A stretch of 64,000 nt of DNA from an uncultured Cellvibrionales bacterium (GTDB lineage Bacteria; Pseudomonadota; Gammaproteobacteria; Pseudomonadales; Cellvibrionaceae): NCBI GenBank assembly GCA_913020115.1, contig CAJWBQ010000001.1:62001-126000 (forward strand), written 5' to 3'. Under the pieces are notes generated by a model, which saw only the letters and a program-made list of their open reading frames with translations, did not search any database and was not told the DNA's origin. Shown here piece by piece: positions 54,822 through 64,000 of this stretch. How positions within the stretch are numbered: position 1 is the first letter of the stretch; the number at the start of each line of letters is the position of its first letter. Made by a program: the position numbers and the translations under genes.

Positions 54822-56261
54822 TCAGGGTTTTTCGTCAAGTTCGCTTGAGTCAGTGTCGGTGCTGCTGTCACCCGCGGCCTTAGCGATGGTTTGCGCTGAA
54901 ACTTGGGAGTGTTGACCGAAAATATGCAGGCCGCGCAGTAATGTTAGGGCTTCGAATAATTGATTGTCGCGGTTAAACAACTCATCACTTCGCTCTGCCT
55001 GCTTGGCAATTCGGTCTGATGAGGAGCTTTCCTTGCTGCCGCTGGCATTGTCTAAATGACCGCTGAGATCGGCCTCTGTAATTCGACTGCGCGGCTTGAT
55101 GGCAGTGATTCGGGCCCGTTCAACCAATATATCGGGTTGTATGCCCTTGGCTTGGATTGAGCGGCCACTGGGTGTGAAATACAGAGCGGTGGTGAGTTTA
55201 ATTGCCCGCTCATCGCTAATGGGGATAACGGTTTGCACCGAGCCTTTGCCAAAACTGTCGGTGCCCATTATGACCGCGCGTTTATGGTCTTGCAGGGCGC
55301 CGGCGACAATTTCTGAAGCAGAGGCAGAGCCGTCATTAATCAGCACAACCAAAGGCAGGCCGTGGGTGATGTCGCCAGGGCTAGCGCTGAAACGAACCTC
55401 TGAGTTAGGTGCACGGCCTTCAGTGTAGACAATTAGGCCTTCTTGTAGGAATGCGTCTACCACGGCCACTGAGGCCTGTAAGACCCCACCGGGGTTGTTG
55501 CGCAGGTCGAGCACTATGCCTTTGAGTTCTGGGTTCTCTTCCAGCATGGTTTGCACGGCATCGGCCATGTCTTCGCCGGTGGCAATTTGGAACTGGGCAA
55601 TACGTACGTAACCCACATCGTCTTCCAGTAGGCGGGTACGAACACTTTTCACTTTAATGGTATCGCGGGTGAGTACTACATCAAATGGGCCGTCTTTGCC
55701 CTCTCGCACCACGGTGATGTTGATGGTGCTGCCTTTGGGGCCGCGCATTTCACTGATCGCGTCACTCAAACTCATGCCTTTTACCGACTTGGTGTCGAGT
55801 TTGATAATTAGGTCGCCCGCTTCTATACCCGCTTTGTCGGCAGGGGTGTCGTCAATGGGAGACACTACCTTAACAAAGCCGTCTTCCATTCCTACTTCCA
55901 TTCCCAAACCACCAAACTCGCCAGTGGTATTCATCTGTAGGTCATCGAAGGAGGACGCGTCGAGGTAGGCGGAGTGAGGGTCTAGCTCAGACAATATGCC
56001 TTTTATGGCGTATTCGAGGAGCTTGGAGTCGTCAACATCTTTCACGTAGCCGCGGCGTATGTGGTCATAAACCTTGGTAAAGGTGCGCAAATCTTCTAGT
56101 GGCAGTGCGTCGCGGGTCTTTTCATTGGTGATCGGCGGTACAGTGGGTGCTGTATCGGCACTTTTATTGTCGGCGAAAGCGGTGCCGCTCAGACAGAGGC
56201 TCAAGGCTAAAGCGCTAAGGCTGTAATGGCCCCGAGCGGCCTTTGAGGTGAAAATTGACAT
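54822..56261 (-). CDS. ctpA: C-terminal processing protease, S41 family
   Basis: 479-residue periplasmic serine protease. Signal peptide LSALALSLCLSGTAFA. A PDZ domain (GLGMEVGMEDGFVKVVSPIDDTPADKAGIEAGDLIIKLD) is followed by the catalytic domain with VLDLRNNPGGVLQASV, the nucleophile INDGSASASEIVAGAL and the lysine in GTDSFGKGSVQTV. It may adjust murein hydrolases such as those controlled by EnvC encoded beside it (inference). Confidence 0.94.
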   Translation of the reverse strand: MSIFTSKAARGHYSLSALALSLCLSGTAFADNKSADTAPTVPPITNEKTRDALPLEDLRTFTKVYDHIRRGYVKDVDDSKLLEYAIKGILSELDPHSAYLDASSFDDLQMNTTGEFGGLGMEVGMEDGFVKVVSPIDDTPADKAGIEAGDLIIKLDTKSVKGMSLSDAISEMRGPKGSTINITVVREGKDGPFDVVLTRDTIKVKSVRTRLLEDDVGYVRIAQFQIATGEDMADAVQTMLEENPELKGIVLDLRNNPGGVLQASVAVVDAFLQEGLIVYTEGRAPNSEVRFSASPGDITHGLPLVVLINDGSASASEIVAGALQDHKRAVIMGTDSFGKGSVQTVIPISDERAIKLTTALYFTPSGRSIQAKGIQPDILVERARITAIKPRSRITEADLSGHLDNASGSKESSSSDRIAKQAERSDELFNRDNQLFEALTLLRGLHIFGQHSQVSAQTIAKAAGDSSTDTDSSELDEKP

Positions 56262-56413
56262 AGTACTTAAACTCCTGAAGTGCGCTGGGTATGAGTATAT
56301 TCCAAGTACGCTTTATTGTAGACCTGTGCTGAGGCAATAAATTCGTTATCTAGCACTGAATGATGTCGTGATACTTGCGCGTTTATTAGTTTTGAGGGCT
56401 GATTTAGGGTCAT

Positions 56414-57607
56414 TTAACCCGCTTTAAACCAATTTACGGGGTTTATGGGCTTTCCCTTATGTCGCAATTCAAAATATAAACCTGTTCGACTTTGGCCTCC
56501 GCTGTTGCCCACCGCCGCAATCACTTCACCCGCTTCAATCCAGTCGCCGGTATCGCGTAACAAGCTTTGATTGTGGGCATACAGGCTCATATACCCATTG
56601 CCGTGGTCGACAATCAATAATAAACCATAACTTTTCAGGTAGTCTGAAAACACTACTTGGCCGTGGTGAATGGCGCTTACATCGCTGCCTTCCGCCGCGG
56701 TGATCAGCAAACCGTTCCAACGCATTTTCCCATCAGCGCGGGGCGCGCCAAAAGATTGGGCAATTTTTCCGCTTACAGGCAAGGTGAGTGCGCCGAGTTT
56801 TTTGCGGACAGAGGCCCCTTTTACAGGCAAGTTCGCAATGGCGGTGGCCACCTTTTGCAGCAATTGCTGCAGGCGATTTTGGTCTTCGTTTAATGTCTTG
56901 AGTTTTGCGTCTTTTGATTTGATGGATTTACTTAATCGAGCGAGTGTCGCTTGGCGTTCGTCCTGGCTTGTATTGAGTGCCGTGCGTTGTCGCAGCAGAG
57001 CTCGTTTGGTTTTCTCCAAGGCTTGCGACTCATCTTCAATTTTCGGTTCGAGCAGATCAAGTTCATGCAGGGTATGGCGATAGGCGTCGAGTTTCTCCGC
57101 TCTAGCCTCGAGGAAGTAGTCGTAGTATCGCAAAATACGACTAACATCTTCAGGCGCTTCCTGGTTCAGTAGCAGCTTGATATTACCCTGCTGGCCTAGT
57201 TTGTAAGCGGCGCGTATCTGCTCGCTGATATGCGCCTCTTGTGCTTTTTTATCGCTGCGCAGCGATGTACGCTGGCTTCGTAACTGAACTAGCTTGCGAG
57301 TTTGGGAATTTTGATCTTTTTTTGTTTGGGTGAGCGCTCGGTTGAGTTTGCCTATAGATTGCTCCGCGGCCTGCAGCTCACCTTGCAGTTCACCGCGATC
57401 CCCCTTCGCACGATTCAACTCCTTGCCTAATGAACCCATTTGGGTTTTTAAAGCTTTGAGGCGACGTTGATAGTCGGCCTCGGATGACTGTACAGAGTTC
57501 GATTGAGCGCCGAGGGGAATGGGTGCTAAGAAAACCGCAGCCAGGAGGACAAATCCCAGCCGCCGCGTAGTTTTTAGGACCTTATTTATTGTATTTGAAC
57601 CAAGCAC
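56414..57607 (-). CDS. envC: Murein hydrolase activator EnvC
   Basis: 397 residues: signal peptide ([16 protein letters not shown]), long coiled coil (about residues 40-250, heptads such as [33 protein letters not shown]) and a C-terminal degenerate LytM/M23 domain ([49 protein letters not shown]). The first zinc ligand is missing in the HxxxD position, as expected for EnvC-type activators of AmiA/AmiB amidases at the septum. Its start overlaps gpmI by 22 bp. Confidence 0.93.
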   Translation of the reverse strand: MLGSNTINKVLKTTRRLGFVLLAAVFLAPIPLGAQSNSVQSSEADYQRRLKALKTQMGSLGKELNRAKGDRGELQGELQAAEQSIGKLNRALTQTKKDQNSQTRKLVQLRSQRTSLRSDKKAQEAHISEQIRAAYKLGQQGNIKLLLNQEAPEDVSRILRYYDYFLEARAEKLDAYRHTLHELDLLEPKIEDESQALEKTKRALLRQRTALNTSQDERQATLARLSKSIKSKDAKLKTLNEDQNRLQQLLQKVATAIANLPVKGASVRKKLGALTLPVSGKIAQSFGAPRADGKMRWNGLLITAAEGSDVSAIHHGQVVFSDYLKSYGLLLIVDHGNGYMSLYAHNQSLLRDTGDWIEAGEVIAAVGNSGGQSRTGLYFELRHKGKPINPVNWFKAG

Positions 57608-59133
57608 TTGCCGGTCATTTCCTTCGGCTGTTCTAAGTCCATCAGCGCGAGCATCGTGGGTGCAACATCGGCCAGTGAGCCGCCTTCTAGCAGTGTTAAA
57701 TCCCGTGGGCCCACATACACAAACGGCACAGGAAGTGTGGAGTGTTGAGTGCTGATTTGGCCAGACACAGCATCAAACATCTCTTCCACGTTGCCGTGGT
57801 CAGCGGTCACTAATGCCTCGCCGCCCGCCTTTGCTATGGCTTCAAGTACTTGCCCTAGGCATTCGTCCACGGCTTCTACGGCCTTTACGGCCGCGTCAAA
57901 TACGCCGCTGTGACCGACCTGGTCGCAGTTGGCGTAGTTGCAGATAATGGTGTCGTACTGCTCAGACTCAATGGCGGCAATGAGCTTGCTGGTGACTTCA
58001 GGGGCATTCATTTCAGGCTGAAGGTCGTAGGTTTTCACCTTGGGTGAAGGCACCAAGATACGGTCTTCTCCCTCGTAGAGCGACTCCTGACCGCCGCTAA
58101 AGAAGAAAGTGACGTGGGCGTATTTCTCAGTCTCGGCAATGCGCAGCTGACGGCGCCCATGTTGCGAGAGGTAGTCGCCCATTGAGTTTATTAGCGGCAC
58201 GGGTGGAAAGGCACAAGGGGTGTCTATGTCGGCTGCATATTCTGTGGTCATGACGAAGTCGGACAGTTCAGGGCGCAATTCACGCTCAAAGCCATCAAAG
58301 TTGTCGTCGACAAACGCGCGGGTGATCTGTCGAGCGCGATCTGGGCGGAAATTCATGAACATTATTGCATCGCCGTCGTTGATGGTGGCGACGGTTTCGC
58401 CTTCACCCACAATGACAGTTGTTTCAACAAACTCGTCATTTTCGCCACGCTCATAAGCGGCGTCCAAGCCGGCTTGGGCGGTTTCAGCGTCATACTCCGC
58501 GGCACCACTGGTATATAGGTCATAGGCTTTTTGAACTCGATCCCAGCGTTGATCTCGGTCTAGGGCAAAGAAACGACCACATAGGCTGGCGACACGACCA
58601 ATGCCCAAATCACGCAGTTTATTATCAGCAGCAGCTAAGGGCGCTTCGGCACTGCGGGGCGGTGTATCGCGACCGTCTAACATGGCATGTATATACACTT
58701 CTTTGGCGCCGCGTTGGGCGGCCATGTCGACCATCGCCAAAAGGTGGTCGGTGTGGCTGTGAACACCGCCAGAGGACATCAGGCCGAGGATGTGCACGGC
58801 TTTGTCGGCTTTCACGGCCTTGTCGATGGCGCTGATGTAAACTGCGTTGTCGAAAAAGTCACCGTCGGAGATGGCTTTGTTAATTCGCGTGAAGTTTTGG
58901 TATACCACTCGGCCCGCGCCTAGGGTCATATGGCCCACTTCGCTGTTGCCCATCTGCCCTTCTGGAAGGCCCACTTCCAAACCGGAGGTGTGAATCAAAG
59001 TTTTCTTTTTGTCGGCCCAGAGAGCATCAAAGATAGGCGTCTTGGCAGAATAGATGGCGTTGTGTTCGGTGCTCTCAGAATAGCCAAAGCCGTCCAGAAT
59101 CAGTAAAACAAGCGGTTTTTTAGCGTCAGTCAT
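57586..59133 (-). CDS. gpmI: 2,3-bisphosphoglycerate-independent phosphoglycerate mutase
   Basis: Mn-dependent interconversion of 3- and 2-phosphoglycerate, 515 residues from the ATG at 59133. The metal-bound N-terminus [18 protein letters not shown], the catalytic serine in [11 protein letters not shown] and the metal site [12 protein letters not shown] with HSTLPVPFV are visible. An upstream start at 59214 would add an unconserved 27 residues. Confidence 0.97.
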   Translation of the reverse strand: MTDAKKPLVLLILDGFGYSESTEHNAIYSAKTPIFDALWADKKKTLIHTSGLEVGLPEGQMGNSEVGHMTLGAGRVVYQNFTRINKAISDGDFFDNAVYISAIDKAVKADKAVHILGLMSSGGVHSHTDHLLAMVDMAAQRGAKEVYIHAMLDGRDTPPRSAEAPLAAADNKLRDLGIGRVASLCGRFFALDRDQRWDRVQKAYDLYTSGAAEYDAETAQAGLDAAYERGENDEFVETTVIVGEGETVATINDGDAIMFMNFRPDRARQITRAFVDDNFDGFERELRPELSDFVMTTEYAADIDTPCAFPPVPLINSMGDYLSQHGRRQLRIAETEKYAHVTFFFSGGQESLYEGEDRILVPSPKVKTYDLQPEMNAPEVTSKLIAAIESEQYDTIICNYANCDQVGHSGVFDAAVKAVEAVDECLGQVLEAIAKAGGEALVTADHGNVEEMFDAVSGQISTQHSTLPVPFVYVGPRDLTLLEGGSLADVAPTMLALMDLEQPKEMTGKCLVQIQ

Positions 59134-59316
59134 GGTGGTTAACAATTCACTCGTGAGGTGGGGGGAAACAGGAAGGCTGAATTCTACAGGTTTGCGGCTT
59201 TTATCGCCATTCATCGGAGTGATGGTTAAGAAATAGACTAAGGTGTATACTTCGCCGCTTTTCGGACAGTGCTAGGCACCGTTCTCCTTAAGACGATTGT
59301 AAGGAACAGCAAAACC

Positions 59317-59727
59317 GTGGATTTTTTTGTATTTGTCAGTGAGCAGTGGTTATTGGTCAGCACCTTATTGTTGTTGGTGTATGTGTATATGTGGCGAGAG
59401 AAGGCTAAAGGAGGGCGCGGTGTTAGCGCTCATGAAGCCACGCGGATGCTGAATCGTGACGAAGGCATCTTGGTTGACCTGCGTGATGAGGCTGAATATA
59501 AGGCCGGGCATATAGTCGATGCCTTGAATATCCCCCATGGAAAACTGGCTGAGCGCAGCAGTGAGCTGAATCGCCACAAGCCAAAAACTTTGATCTTAGT
59601 CGACAAAATGGGTCAGCACGTTGGCAATGCTGGGCGCACGCTGAAAGAGTTAGAATTTGAGGTATGCCGTCTAGAAGGCGGCATGAGTGAGTGGCAATCT
59701 CAGAACTTACCTGTGGTGCAGAAATAA
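59317..59727 (+). CDS. yibN: Membrane-anchored rhodanese-like protein YibN
   Basis: 136 residues: one N-terminal membrane helix (WLLVSTLLLLVYVYMW), then a rhodanese domain (ILVDLRDEAEYKAGHIVDALNIPHGKL...LEGGMSEWQSQNLP). The active-site loop reads LILVDKMGQHVG, so the usual catalytic cysteine is absent, as I recall also for E. coli YibN. Located before grxC-secB as in E. coli. The start (GTG 59317, AAGGA upstream) is the best fit, but a longer form is possible. Confidence 0.88.
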   Translation: MDFFVFVSEQWLLVSTLLLLVYVYMWREKAKGGRGVSAHEATRMLNRDEGILVDLRDEAEYKAGHIVDALNIPHGKLAERSSELNRHKPKTLILVDKMGQHVGNAGRTLKELEFEVCRLEGGMSEWQSQNLPVVQK

Positions 59728-59731
59728 GCCT

Positions 59732-60001
59732 ATGTCAAAAGTAACGATGTACACGACCCCTTACTGTCCTTACTGCGTGCGAGCCAAGCGTTTGCTCGAG
59801 AACAAGGGCGCCGCTTTTAAAGATATTGACGTGAGCCGCCAACCTCAATTGCGCAGTGAAATGATGCAGAAAAGTGGACGCCAGACGGTGCCGCAAATCT
59901 GGATTGGCAAGCAGCACGTAGGTGGTTTTGACGACCTTTGGGCCTTGGACCGCAGCGGCAAGCTCGACAAACTTTTAGAATTAGAGGTTGCTCAGGGTTG
60001 A
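59732..60001 (+). CDS. grxC: Glutaredoxin 3
   Basis: 89-residue thiol oxidoreductase with the CPYC active site (TTPYCPYCVRAKRLL), cis-proline TVPQIWI and the glutathione-binding GGFDDLWAL. Cytoplasmic. Four bases after yibN. Confidence 0.96.
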   Translation: MSKVTMYTTPYCPYCVRAKRLLENKGAAFKDIDVSRQPQLRSEMMQKSGRQTVPQIWIGKQHVGGFDDLWALDRSGKLDKLLELEVAQG

Positions 60002-60090
60002 ATTTACACCCAGCACCCCAATAAACCTTGGTATTCGCGTAAAAACGAACCCAAGACAATCAAAAAAAATAGATTATTAAAGGCACTATC

Positions 60091-60615
60091 ATGGCTGAAG
60101 AAAACAACACCGAAGCAGCGGCAGGCGCAGAGCAAGAAGCGCCACAGCAGCAATTCAATGTACAGCGCATCTACCTGAAAGACCTCTCTTATGAAGCTCC
60201 TCTTGGTGTCGAGGCATTTAAGCAGCAGTGGCAGCCAAAAGTTAATCAAGAGCTGAACACCAAAACCAACAAAATTGACGATTCAAACTACGAAGTCGTG
60301 CTGACATTGACTGTCACCGTTAAAGTGGGTGAAGACACCGCGTTCTTGGTCGAAGTCCAGCAAGCAGGCTTGTTCTTGGTGGCAGGGCTTGAAAATCAAG
60401 CTTTGGCTCAAGTGCTGAACACTACCTGTCCGAACATTCTGTTCCCTTATGCACGTGAGGCGATCGACAATGTAGTGACTAAGGGTTCATTCCCAGCACT
60501 GATGTTGCCACCGATCAATTTTGACGCTCTGTTTGTTCAGGCCGTGAATCAGGCTCGCCAGCAAGCTGAAGCCGATCAAGGTCAAGCGGCTGAAGAAGGT
60601 CAATCTGTTAACTAA
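60091..60615 (+). CDS. secB: Protein-export chaperone SecB
   Basis: Tetrameric cytoplasmic chaperone that delivers unfolded precursors to SecA; 174 residues. [32 protein letters not shown] strand ([29 protein letters not shown]) and [40 protein letters not shown] are characteristic. A terminator follows. Confidence 0.96.
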   Translation: MAEENNTEAAAGAEQEAPQQQFNVQRIYLKDLSYEAPLGVEAFKQQWQPKVNQELNTKTNKIDDSNYEVVLTLTVTVKVGEDTAFLVEVQQAGLFLVAGLENQALAQVLNTTCPNILFPYAREAIDNVVTKGSFPALMLPPINFDALFVQAVNQARQQAEADQGQAAEEGQSVN

Positions 60616-60638
60616 GTACAATTGACTGATTGAATGCT

Positions 60639-60665
60639 AAAAACCACCTCCGGGTGGTTTTTTTC
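60639..60665 (+). terminator. Intrinsic terminator of secB
   Basis: AAAACCACC-TCC-GGGTGGTTTT with a further T-run. About 25 bp after the secB stop. Confidence 0.92.
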
Positions 60666-60718
60666 TATGGGGCGTGGCAAGGTGCTTTAAGTTCACGGTG
60701 AGTAGAGGGATGCAACTT

Positions 60719-61519
60719 ATGGGCTCACGCTACGAATTATTCCAGCCCTTACTCACCGAGTCAGGCTTGTCGAGATTTGCTTTGTCGCTTCAGCAGCGAA
60801 CGGCCAGTGGACCTCTCTCCGGTATTGTTCATTCGTTCTTGCAAATCACCGCCACTCGGCCAACGCTCTACCCAATGATTCCAGATGGTACCCAGGCCGT
60901 TTTTATTGGTCCTAACTCTGTGCATCTTCGGGGCGCCCAAACTAAAACTTTAGAGCTTCCAATACCAGAGCCGGGTAAGTACTTTGGTATCCAGTTCTTC
61001 CCTGGTACTTTGCGGTACTTTTTTCAGGAAGATATCAGCGGCATCACAGATCGTTTTGTGGATGGAAACTATTGGCCCTGTCGCCAGTTTGCTCAATTGC
61101 AGCAGCCTATTTTCATGAAAGCCAGCTTTGCTGAGCGTGCAGAGGAGTGTGAAAAATGGCTGTTAGAGCGGGTTCAGCCAAGTGCAACTCAGGCCTTTGA
61201 TCGGGCCTTAAGTGAGGTGTACCAATCACTGGGTGCTGTGAATGTGAACGTGCTGGCTGAGAAAGTGGGGCTCAGCCGTCGTCATCTGAATCGTTTGTTT
61301 CAGCGTTATATTGGTTTGAGTACAAAGACTTTTTCCCAAACAGTTCGGGTTCAAGCCGCGTGTCGAGCATTGTTTAAGGACCCCAGTAGCTCCTTAAAAA
61401 CGGCGGCTGACTTGGGCTTCTTTGACCAAGCGCATTTGCTGAGAGAATATAAGAAGAGCTTACTTCTGAGCCCTCGATCGCTCTTTACTCGTTTCAGGTC
61501 CGATTTATACAATAGATAA
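60719..61519 (+). CDS. AraC-family transcriptional regulator
   Basis: 266 residues. The C-terminal ~85 residues form the double helix-turn-helix: [81 protein letters not shown]. The N-terminal part resembles the DUF6597-type domain ([21 protein letters not shown]...[13 protein letters not shown]). It probably regulates the FabA-like and molybdenum hydroxylase genes downstream. The start is taken at 60719 with GAGGG upstream. Confidence 0.88.
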   Translation: MGSRYELFQPLLTESGLSRFALSLQQRTASGPLSGIVHSFLQITATRPTLYPMIPDGTQAVFIGPNSVHLRGAQTKTLELPIPEPGKYFGIQFFPGTLRYFFQEDISGITDRFVDGNYWPCRQFAQLQQPIFMKASFAERAEECEKWLLERVQPSATQAFDRALSEVYQSLGAVNVNVLAEKVGLSRRHLNRLFQRYIGLSTKTFSQTVRVQAACRALFKDPSSSLKTAADLGFFDQAHLLREYKKSLLLSPRSLFTRFRSDLYNR

Positions 61520-61572
61520 TTACTGTGTTTGCTAAGCTCAGGCGCTTCTTTTTTAGGTTGGGAGCGTGGAAA

Positions 61573-62064
61573 ATGCAGTTTACGCCGTCACAGGTTTTAG
61601 AAATGTCAGCAGGGCAATTTTTTGGTGAAGGTAATGCCCAGCTTCCCAGTGAGCAGATGTTGATGGTGGATCAAATTACCAACATTGCGAACACGGGAGG
61701 AGAGTTTAATCGAGGCCAGCTCAGCGCAGATTTGAAGATTAATCCGGACCATTGGTTTTTTGCCTGCCATTTCAAGGGTGACCCAGTCATGCCTGGCTGC
61801 TTAGGGCTTGACGCCTTATGGCAACTCTTGGGGGTGTTTCTGGGCTGGTCGGGCTTGCCAGGACGAGGTCGTGCACTAGGAGTTGGCACAGTGAAATTCA
61901 GTGGTCAAATATACCCAGACGCAGGCAGTATTCACTATGAGTTGGACATTAAGCGCGTGATCAAAAAACCACTCGCTATGGGTATTGCCAACGGTCGAGT
62001 TATTCATCGGGGCAAGGTTATTTATCAGGCCAATGACCTGAAAGTAGGGCTTATTAAGGGGTAA
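61573..62064 (+). CDS. fabA: FabA-type 3-hydroxyacyl-ACP dehydratase/isomerase
   Basis: 163-residue hot-dog enzyme. [37 protein letters not shown] holds the catalytic histidine (CHF) and aspartate (GLDA); [16 protein letters not shown] follows. FabA introduces the double bond for unsaturated fatty acids. Here fabB is not adjacent and the gene sits with regulator and molybdenum-enzyme genes, so it may be a paralogue. GGAG supports the ATG at 61573. Confidence 0.9.
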   Translation: MQFTPSQVLEMSAGQFFGEGNAQLPSEQMLMVDQITNIANTGGEFNRGQLSADLKINPDHWFFACHFKGDPVMPGCLGLDALWQLLGVFLGWSGLPGRGRALGVGTVKFSGQIYPDAGSIHYELDIKRVIKKPLAMGIANGRVIHRGKVIYQANDLKVGLIKG

Positions 62065-62072
62065 CCAAGAGA

Positions 62073-62699
62073 GTGGTAAGAATAGAAAAAAAACCCCATG
62101 TACACACTCTGATTTTAGCAGCGGGTGAAAGCCGTCGTTTTCAGGGGTGTAAACAGTTGGCCATGTTCAAAGGACAAACATTGCTGTCTAGAGCAGTGAC
62201 GCTCGCTGAGCGCGTTACGCCTGAGGCAATTCATGTGGTACTTGGCGCAAATGCCAAACGTATCCGAGCTGAGTCGCACACATTATTTCAGCGGCCCGGT
62301 CTAAGTACCCATTACCACGAGCGCTGGTCGGAAGGTATGGGAAGCTCATTGGCTGCGGGTATGGCCAGCATGCCGAAGCAGACAGACGCAGTACTCGTGT
62401 TGCTGGTCGATCAAGTAAACATTAGCCTTGAAGACTTGCAGTTGATGATTGCTGCTTGGTCTTCTACCCCCCATAATATTCGGGATGCTCAGATTGTTTG
62501 TGCGAATTACGGCGCAACACTGGGTGTGCCCGCTCTGTTTCCCGCCCGTTATTTTACTGAACTTAAGCGGCTGGGCGGAGATCGTGGGGCAAAAAAAATA
62601 ATAAGTCGCTATGCTAGTGATATTTTAGCTCTGCCGATGGAGTCAGCCAAAACTGACATTGATACGGTGGAAGAACTCAATCGAGAGCTCTCTCGCTAG
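62073..62699 (+). CDS. mocA: MocA-type molybdopterin cytidylyltransferase
   Basis: 208 residues, nucleotidyltransferase fold: [57 protein letters not shown] and [12 protein letters not shown]. Such proteins attach CMP to molybdopterin for xanthine-oxidase-family enzymes, which fits the two genes that follow. GTG start, nine bases after fabA. Confidence 0.85.
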   Translation: MVRIEKKPHVHTLILAAGESRRFQGCKQLAMFKGQTLLSRAVTLAERVTPEAIHVVLGANAKRIRAESHTLFQRPGLSTHYHERWSEGMGSSLAAGMASMPKQTDAVLVLLVDQVNISLEDLQLMIAAWSSTPHNIRDAQIVCANYGATLGVPALFPARYFTELKRLGGDRGAKKIISRYASDILALPMESAKTDIDTVEELNRELSR

Positions 62700-62745
62700 C
62701 CCTCAATATTTTCGGAAAATCGCAGCCGGTAAGGAAAACACAATC

Positions 62746-63207
62746 ATGATGAAGCTAAATATTAATGGTGAAATACACTCTCTCGACGCCGACCCGGAGA
62801 TGCCCATCCTATGGGCCTTGCGTGATATTTTGAAGTTGAAGGGTAGCAAGTTTGGTTGTGGTAAAGGCCTGTGTGGGGCTTGTACGATCCATTTGAATGG
62901 GCAGGCAATACGTTCGTGCGTCACTCCGCTGGCGGCGGCAGAAGGCAGTGAACTCACCACAATTGAAGGTTTGTCCGCTGACGGTTCTCACCCGGTGCAG
63001 CAGGCTTGGCTTGAACACAATGTGCCTCAGTGCGGTTACTGTCAGTCAGGCCAAATCATGAGCGCTTCCGCCTTACTCGCCTACAATGCTGCACCGAGTG
63101 ATACCGATATTGATACCGCCATGGCGGGCAACATTTGTCGCTGTGGCACTTACCCTCGAATCCGCAGCGCCATTAAACGTGCCGTTGAAATTCAGGAGGC
63201 GAAATAA
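62746..63207 (+). CDS. [2Fe-2S] subunit of a xanthine-oxidase-family hydroxylase (IorA-like)
   Basis: 153 residues. The plant-type ferredoxin cluster has [15 protein letters not shown] plus a later cysteine, and the second helical domain has [13 protein letters not shown]...[16 protein letters not shown]. Length and order with the next gene match two-subunit isoquinoline 1-oxidoreductase-type enzymes that lack an FAD subunit. The substrate is unknown. AAGGA is upstream of the ATG at 62746. Confidence 0.92.
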   Translation: MMKLNINGEIHSLDADPEMPILWALRDILKLKGSKFGCGKGLCGACTIHLNGQAIRSCVTPLAAAEGSELTTIEGLSADGSHPVQQAWLEHNVPQCGYCQSGQIMSASALLAYNAAPSDTDIDTAMAGNICRCGTYPRIRSAIKRAVEIQEAK

Positions 63208-63209
63208 TC

Positions 63210-64000
63210 ATGGAAACTATTTCTCAGGTCAATCGCCGGCAATTTTTGCAGTTCACCGGCTTAGTGTCAGGAGGCATTATGCTGGGGGCGAGTTTGAATG
63301 TCTCTGGCCAGGCGAATAAGCTCATTGATGTGCCGCCGGGTACACCAAGTGAGGCTTTAGCGTTTAATTTATTTGTTCAAATCAGTCCAGACGGTCAAGT
63401 GTATATTGTGGTCCATCGCTCGGAAATGGGACAGGGCATTCGCACGGGGCTGCCACAAGTGGTAGCCGATGAGTTGGAAGCCGATTGGCAGAGAATCACT
63501 GTGGTTCAGGGTTTGGCAAACAATAAATATGGCAGCCAAAACACTGATGGTTCCAATAGTATTCGCGATTTCTATTCTAAAATGCGAGAAATGGGTGCCG
63601 CTGCGCGCGCAATGTTAGTACAGGCGGCGGCCAATCAATGGCAGGTTCCCGTGCAGGAGTGTTTCGCAAATCAACATAAAATTATTCACAAACCCACAGG
63701 TAAAAACTTGGGCTTTGGCGATGTTGCCGTTGCTGCTGCGTTGTTGCCGGTTCCTAAGCTGGCTGAACTCACTTTAAAATCGAGCGACGATTTCAAATAC
63801 ATCGGCAAGCCGGTGCCAGTGGTTGATTTACAAAACTTTGTTACCGGTGATACCGAGTTTGGTATCGACGTAGATTTGCCGGGAATGGTTTACGCCAGTA
63901 TTCAACGGTGCCCGGTAGTGGGTGGACATTTGAAGACCCTTGACAGCAAAGCGACGAAAGCAGTGAAGGGCGTGTTAGCGGTTCTGACCATTGAACCAAC
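63210..64000 (+). CDS. Molybdopterin-binding large subunit (IorB-like), 3' end beyond window
   Basis: About 263 codons are present. The ATG at 63210 (AGGAGG upstream) starts a Tat-type leader VNRRQFLQFTGLVSGGIMLGASL, so the holoenzyme is probably exported folded to the periplasm. The body shows FVQISPDGQVYIVVHRSEMGQGIRTGLPQVVADELEADW, NKYGSQNTDGSNSIRDF and IGKPVPVVDLQNFVTGDTEFGIDV, as in isoquinoline 1-oxidoreductase beta subunits and membrane aldehyde dehydrogenases of this group. Cytochrome partners, if any, would lie downstream. Confidence 0.92.
   Translation, partial: METISQVNRRQFLQFTGLVSGGIMLGASLNVSGQANKLIDVPPGTPSEALAFNLFVQISPDGQVYIVVHRSEMGQGIRTGLPQVVADELEADWQRITVVQGLANNKYGSQNTDGSNSIRDFYSKMREMGAAARAMLVQAAANQWQVPVQECFANQHKIIHKPTGKNLGFGDVAVAAALLPVPKLAELTLKSSDDFKYIGKPVPVVDLQNFVTGDTEFGIDVDLPGMVYASIQRCPVVGGHLKTLDSKATKAVKGVLAVLTIEP

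Overview
The window looks like a chromosomal piece of a marine gammaproteobacterium, probably in or near Cellvibrionales (inference). Reasons: E. coli/Pseudomonas-type gene order (zapA-6S RNA-fau-ygfB-pepP-ubiH-ubiI; gpmI-envC-ctpA-yibQ beside yibN-grxC-secB; epd-pgk-fba), three large TonB-dependent receptors, a SapC/tryptophan-halogenase-like sugar locus, and small families common in that group. No tRNA, rRNA, phage, IS element or CRISPR array was seen.

Layout. 1-3.4 kb: methyl-cycle genes ahcY (cut by the window edge), metK and a SahR-like regulator on the minus strand, with a near-perfect palindromic operator in front of sahR. 3.5-9 kb: tkt, epd, pgk, fba. 9-11.6 kb: a lipase-like hydrolase and serA. 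12-26.4 kb: an ECF sigma/FecR pair, then a sugar-uptake locus (receptor, halogenase-like flavoprotein, SapC, DUF6445 protein, sugar-porter MFS), a second receptor carrying an STN signalling domain, and a secreted TPR protein. 26.5-30.6 kb (minus): a TPP-riboswitch operon for thiamine salvage (receptor, YkoF-like protein, PnuT, kinase). 30.6-35.6 kb: a secreted 2H-phosphoesterase-like protein, azlDC, rlmJ, rpiA, ilvA. 36-43 kb: zapB-like/zapA, 6S RNA, fau, a 45-residue membrane peptide, ygfB, pepP, ubiH, ubiI, a DUF3144 protein and a cold-shock protein. 43-48.4 kb (minus): manC and a surface-polysaccharide cluster. 48.7-51.7 kb: a STAS protein, hisB-hisH-hisF without hisA, and an FlK-like thioesterase. 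51.7-59.1 kb (minus): ybiT, a DUF6316 protein, yibQ, ctpA, envC, gpmI. 59.3-64 kb: yibN, grxC, secB, an AraC regulator, a FabA paralogue and a molybdenum hydroxylase cluster running off the end.

The most unusual feature is a dispersed fold-back element present three times, after fba, fecR and ilvA. Two copies are about 265 nt and one is a 163-nt short form. Each has a ~29-bp outer stem and a 21-bp second stem. Stem sequences differ between copies but match within a copy, and all 11 mispairs I count become G.U wobbles on the minus strand. It is best explained as a structure-conserved RNA or single-stranded DNA element and does not look like protein-coding sequence. I could not assign it to a known family.
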